This document shows, in pieces, positions 60,055 to 61,955 of a stretch of 61,955 bases of DNA; within the stretch, counting starts at the first letter, position 1, and every line of letters begins with the position of its first letter. Below the pieces are notes generated by a model. It saw nothing but the letters and a program-made list of their open reading frames with translations. It was not told the DNA's origin and did no database searches. The stretch lies in assembly GCA_937132085.1 (NCBI GenBank), contig CAKZNV010000202.1, positions 1-61,955 of the forward strand, given 5' to 3'. Origin of the DNA: an uncultured Rubritalea sp. (GTDB taxonomy: Bacteria; Verrucomicrobiota; Verrucomicrobiia; Verrucomicrobiales; Akkermansiaceae). The translations under genes and the position numbers were made by a program.

Positions 60055-61014
60055 TTACTTGGAGCTTAAGCCAAATGCTTTATCCATGTTTGCTGAGACT
60101 TCTTTGAGACGGTCTAGTTTGCCACCGCCAACTTCTGCGGCGCACCAACCATTATAGTTGATTTCGATGAGTGCTTTGCGGACATCTGTGAAGTCGATGT
60201 CTCCAGCTCCGATCTTGGTGAATTGATTTTTCTCGCGTGAGAAACCTTTGACGTCGAGCTTGACGATACGCTTACCTAGGTGGCGAATCCAGTCACCCAT
60301 GCTACCGTATTTCCAGTGGTTGCCGATGTCGAACTGTAGCCCTACGAATGGTGAGTTAAATTCATCGACATATTTACCTAAGAGCTCTGCCGTTTGATTT
60401 GAGTCTCCTTTGTGATCGTAGCAGAAATGGTTCCAGACGTTTTCGATGACGATAGTGATGCCGTTCTTCGCCGCGTATGGGACAGCGAGCTTAATGTTTT
60501 CTACAGAGCGTTTCCATACTTCTTCCTGAGTTCCGTCTTTGCCGTGGCCTACTACTAGAAGGATAGTGCTGCCTCCAACTGCTCGAGTTTCATCGATGCC
60601 TGTCTTGAGGTCTTTGAGAGCCTTCGCTCTGACTTCTGGTTTCGGGTCACTGTGGCGCACTGCCCAGTGAGAGCCGCAGACTGTGCCATCTACGATGATA
60701 CCAGTCTCCTTGATCGCGGCCTTAGCTTGTTCGATAGGGATGCCTGGTGTGTTGAACTCAATCGCTTCAAAGCCAGCTTCTTTAGCCATGTTAAATCGCT
60801 CAAGAACGGAACCGCCTTTGATCATGCCATACTTGAGAGTCTTGAAGAGCCTTCCTTCGAGAGGGGCCACAGGTGCCACCACCTTCTCCGCTTGAGCGGC
60901 TAGGAGCTGGGATACTAAAGGTGTTGCGGCTAGGCTACCTAGAGCTGCCTTTTTGATGAATCCACGACGTGAGCCAGAGTGGATACTGCTAAATTGATGC
61001 TGATTATCGTCCAT
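60055..61014 (-). CDS. Tat-exported sugar phosphate isomerase/epimerase-like protein
   Basis: The 319-residue protein has a twin-arginine signal (SRRGFIKKAALGSLAATPL) and an AP-endonuclease-2/xylose-isomerase-like TIM barrel (about 60-310). Visible metal-site candidates are Glu in VIENVWNHF, Asp in QFDIGNHWKYG, Asp/Lys in VKLDVKGFS and Glu in WCAAEVGGG. As the first gene of the minus-strand operon it probably isomerises a sugar or lactone that the Gfo/Idh/MocA enzyme oxidises. The substrate is unknown. Confidence 0.92.
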   Translation of the reverse strand: MDDNQHQFSSIHSGSRRGFIKKAALGSLAATPLVSQLLAAQAEKVVAPVAPLEGRLFKTLKYGMIKGGSVLERFNMAKEAGFEAIEFNTPGIPIEQAKAAIKETGIIVDGTVCGSHWAVRHSDPKPEVRAKALKDLKTGIDETRAVGGSTILLVVGHGKDGTQEEVWKRSVENIKLAVPYAAKNGITIVIENVWNHFCYDHKGDSNQTAELLGKYVDEFNSPFVGLQFDIGNHWKYGSMGDWIRHLGKRIVKLDVKGFSREKNQFTKIGAGDIDFTDVRKALIEINYNGWCAAEVGGGKLDRLKEVSANMDKAFGLSSK

Positions 61015-61302
61015 TTGTGTAAAACTATACTACAACTATTGGGAAAACTATCACAAACTCTTCATTTTTCACTCTTTTCTAAGACATAATGGTTATGGTA
61101 AATGTTTTACGTGATGATTACAGTCTGATGTAGAGTGATTTATCTGGTCTGCAGTTCGAACCAGTGAATTAGGTGTGTTTTTTTTCTAGGCTGTATTATT
61201 AAATGCATCCGTCGTCTAACAAAAGCGAATAAATTTGGCTGTGGCCATGTTTTCGAATTGTTAGCTATTTTTTAAATGCTTCATCTGTAACCCATCAATC
61301 CT
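61015..61302. other. AT-rich intergenic region before the Rhs fragment
   Basis: About 290 bases of low-complexity, AT-rich sequence. It must carry the promoter of the minus-strand sugar operon. GTTCGAACC near 61155 is a short palindrome, not a tRNA. No gene or strong hairpin is seen. Confidence 0.4.
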
Positions 61303-61955
61303 GTGTCTAAATTTTCAATCTCTTTTCCTAATATGAGGAAGCAACTTCCTGAGGTGCTGCGCCAGATTGACAGTATTAAGTTTGCTTATCAAGGCATCAT
61401 CGACTCGCAGGGTAAAGATTTGCCAGAGATGGAGAAAGCGAAGCTTCAGCCTAAGCCGTTCGCTAGTCTACTAAAAGCGAAAGACAACTTCTCCTTCGCA
61501 GCCTCACAAGTCCTCACATTCACAAACGCTACCACCAACGTTTACGACGTAAGAAGCAGACTAGCTAGCACCACGGATGCCAACAACATCACCACCGACT
61601 ACACCTACGACGCCAACAACAACCTCGTCACACTCTCTGACGGCAAAGGCAACGAGCGCCACTGGTTCTTCGATGCACGTAACCTCAACGTAACCAAAGT
61701 TTACCCAGGCAGCGCAGGAAATGACTTCTACACACAGAACTTCGACGCCCTCGGAAGAGTCAGCATCAAGGTCGACCAGATCGGCACCACCTGCAGCATG
61801 ATTTACGACCTAGCAGGCCGCATGATTGAAAAACAATACCACACCGGAGCCACACCAGCTCAAGGAGGAATCGTAGTTCAAGGCCCAACACTAGAATCAA
61901 CCGACACCTTCAGCTACGACGCAGCAAGCCGTCTAACAGCGACTAACAAAGGCCG
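61303..61955 (+). pseudogene. Rhs/YD-repeat protein, partial and probably a displaced fragment
   Basis: An open frame runs off the right edge. It can start at GTG 61303 or ATG 61333. After about 50 residues of unrelated, charged sequence (RKQLPEVLRQIDSI...LLKAKDNF) it turns into YD repeats: YDVRSRLASTTDANN, YTYDANNNLVTLSDGKGNERHWFFDARNL, FDALGRVSIKVDQIG, YDLAGRMIEKQYHTG and FSYDAASRLTATNKG. Codons shift to C-ending forms (AAC, TAC, ACC, GAC) at about 61485. No signal peptide is present, although Rhs proteins are exported. This looks like an Rhs 3' segment joined to foreign 5' sequence, as in rhs tip displacement; the rest lies outside the window. Confidence 0.7.

Noticed and set aside
61150-61170. 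GTTCGAACC as a tRNA T-loop
   Set aside because: The flanking bases do not form the 5-bp T-stem and no acceptor stem is present.

Overview
The window looks like chromosomal DNA of a Verrucomicrobiota bacterium, probably a marine or sediment Rubritalea/Akkermansiaceae-type lineage. This is inferred from family content, not from a search. The main markers are the cytochrome-C-like/DUF1549/DUF1553 protein next to a Tat-exported DUF1501 protein, Tat-exported Gfo/Idh/MocA and sugar-isomerase proteins, SUMF1-like proteins, very large secreted proteins with LamG and discoidin domains, STN-type lipoproteins and many outer-membrane porins. Start codons often lack a clear Shine-Dalgarno sequence. I see no transposase, CRISPR array, tRNA or rRNA.

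Layout. 0.3-4.8 kb: a giant secreted pectate-lyase-like protein. 5.2-6.7 kb: gatB. 7.0-11.9 kb: a periplasmic redox region with a porin, an FMN-binding protein, a PepSY membrane protein and an ApbE flavin transferase, followed by a tandem HMA protein and a DM13 protein. 12-14 kb: small hypothetical genes, one of whose 3' ends is repeated in a 205-bp tandem array. 14-18.6 kb: tag, tig, clpP and a short uvrC, then a cluster of small palindromes. 18.9-27.7 kb: lipoproteins, gamma-carbonic anhydrase, the DUF1549/1553-DUF1501 pair, coaB, inositol monophosphatase, a low-molecular-weight phosphatase and two coupled tiny membrane proteins.

27.7-33.7 kb holds an OprB-type porin followed by a five-gene metal-uptake operon ordered as in troABCDR: binding protein, ATPase, two permeases and a DtxR/MntR regulator. 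The first permease carries a fused DtxR-like domain. A 9+6+9 palindrome lies directly upstream of the likely promoter, and its half-site recurs before the regulator gene. 34-49 kb: two M6-type secreted metalloproteases flank dapA, a GGQ-domain protein, glpK, a folate cyclo-ligase, a porin, a purple-acid-phosphatase-like enzyme and a TPR protein.

49-55 kb: GH16 glycosidase, a TorF-like barrel protein, L,D-transpeptidase, ParA, a small SRP RNA absent from any protein-only view, and a Ser/Thr kinase. 54.5-61 kb, minus strand: a Cys-rich membrane protein, a second ApbE, two SUMF1-like paralogues, a Gfo/Idh/MocA oxidoreductase and a sugar isomerase. The right edge cuts an Rhs/YD-repeat gene. Overall the segment mixes housekeeping genes with a large exported repertoire for polymer breakdown, metal and phosphate uptake, and extracytoplasmic flavin chemistry.
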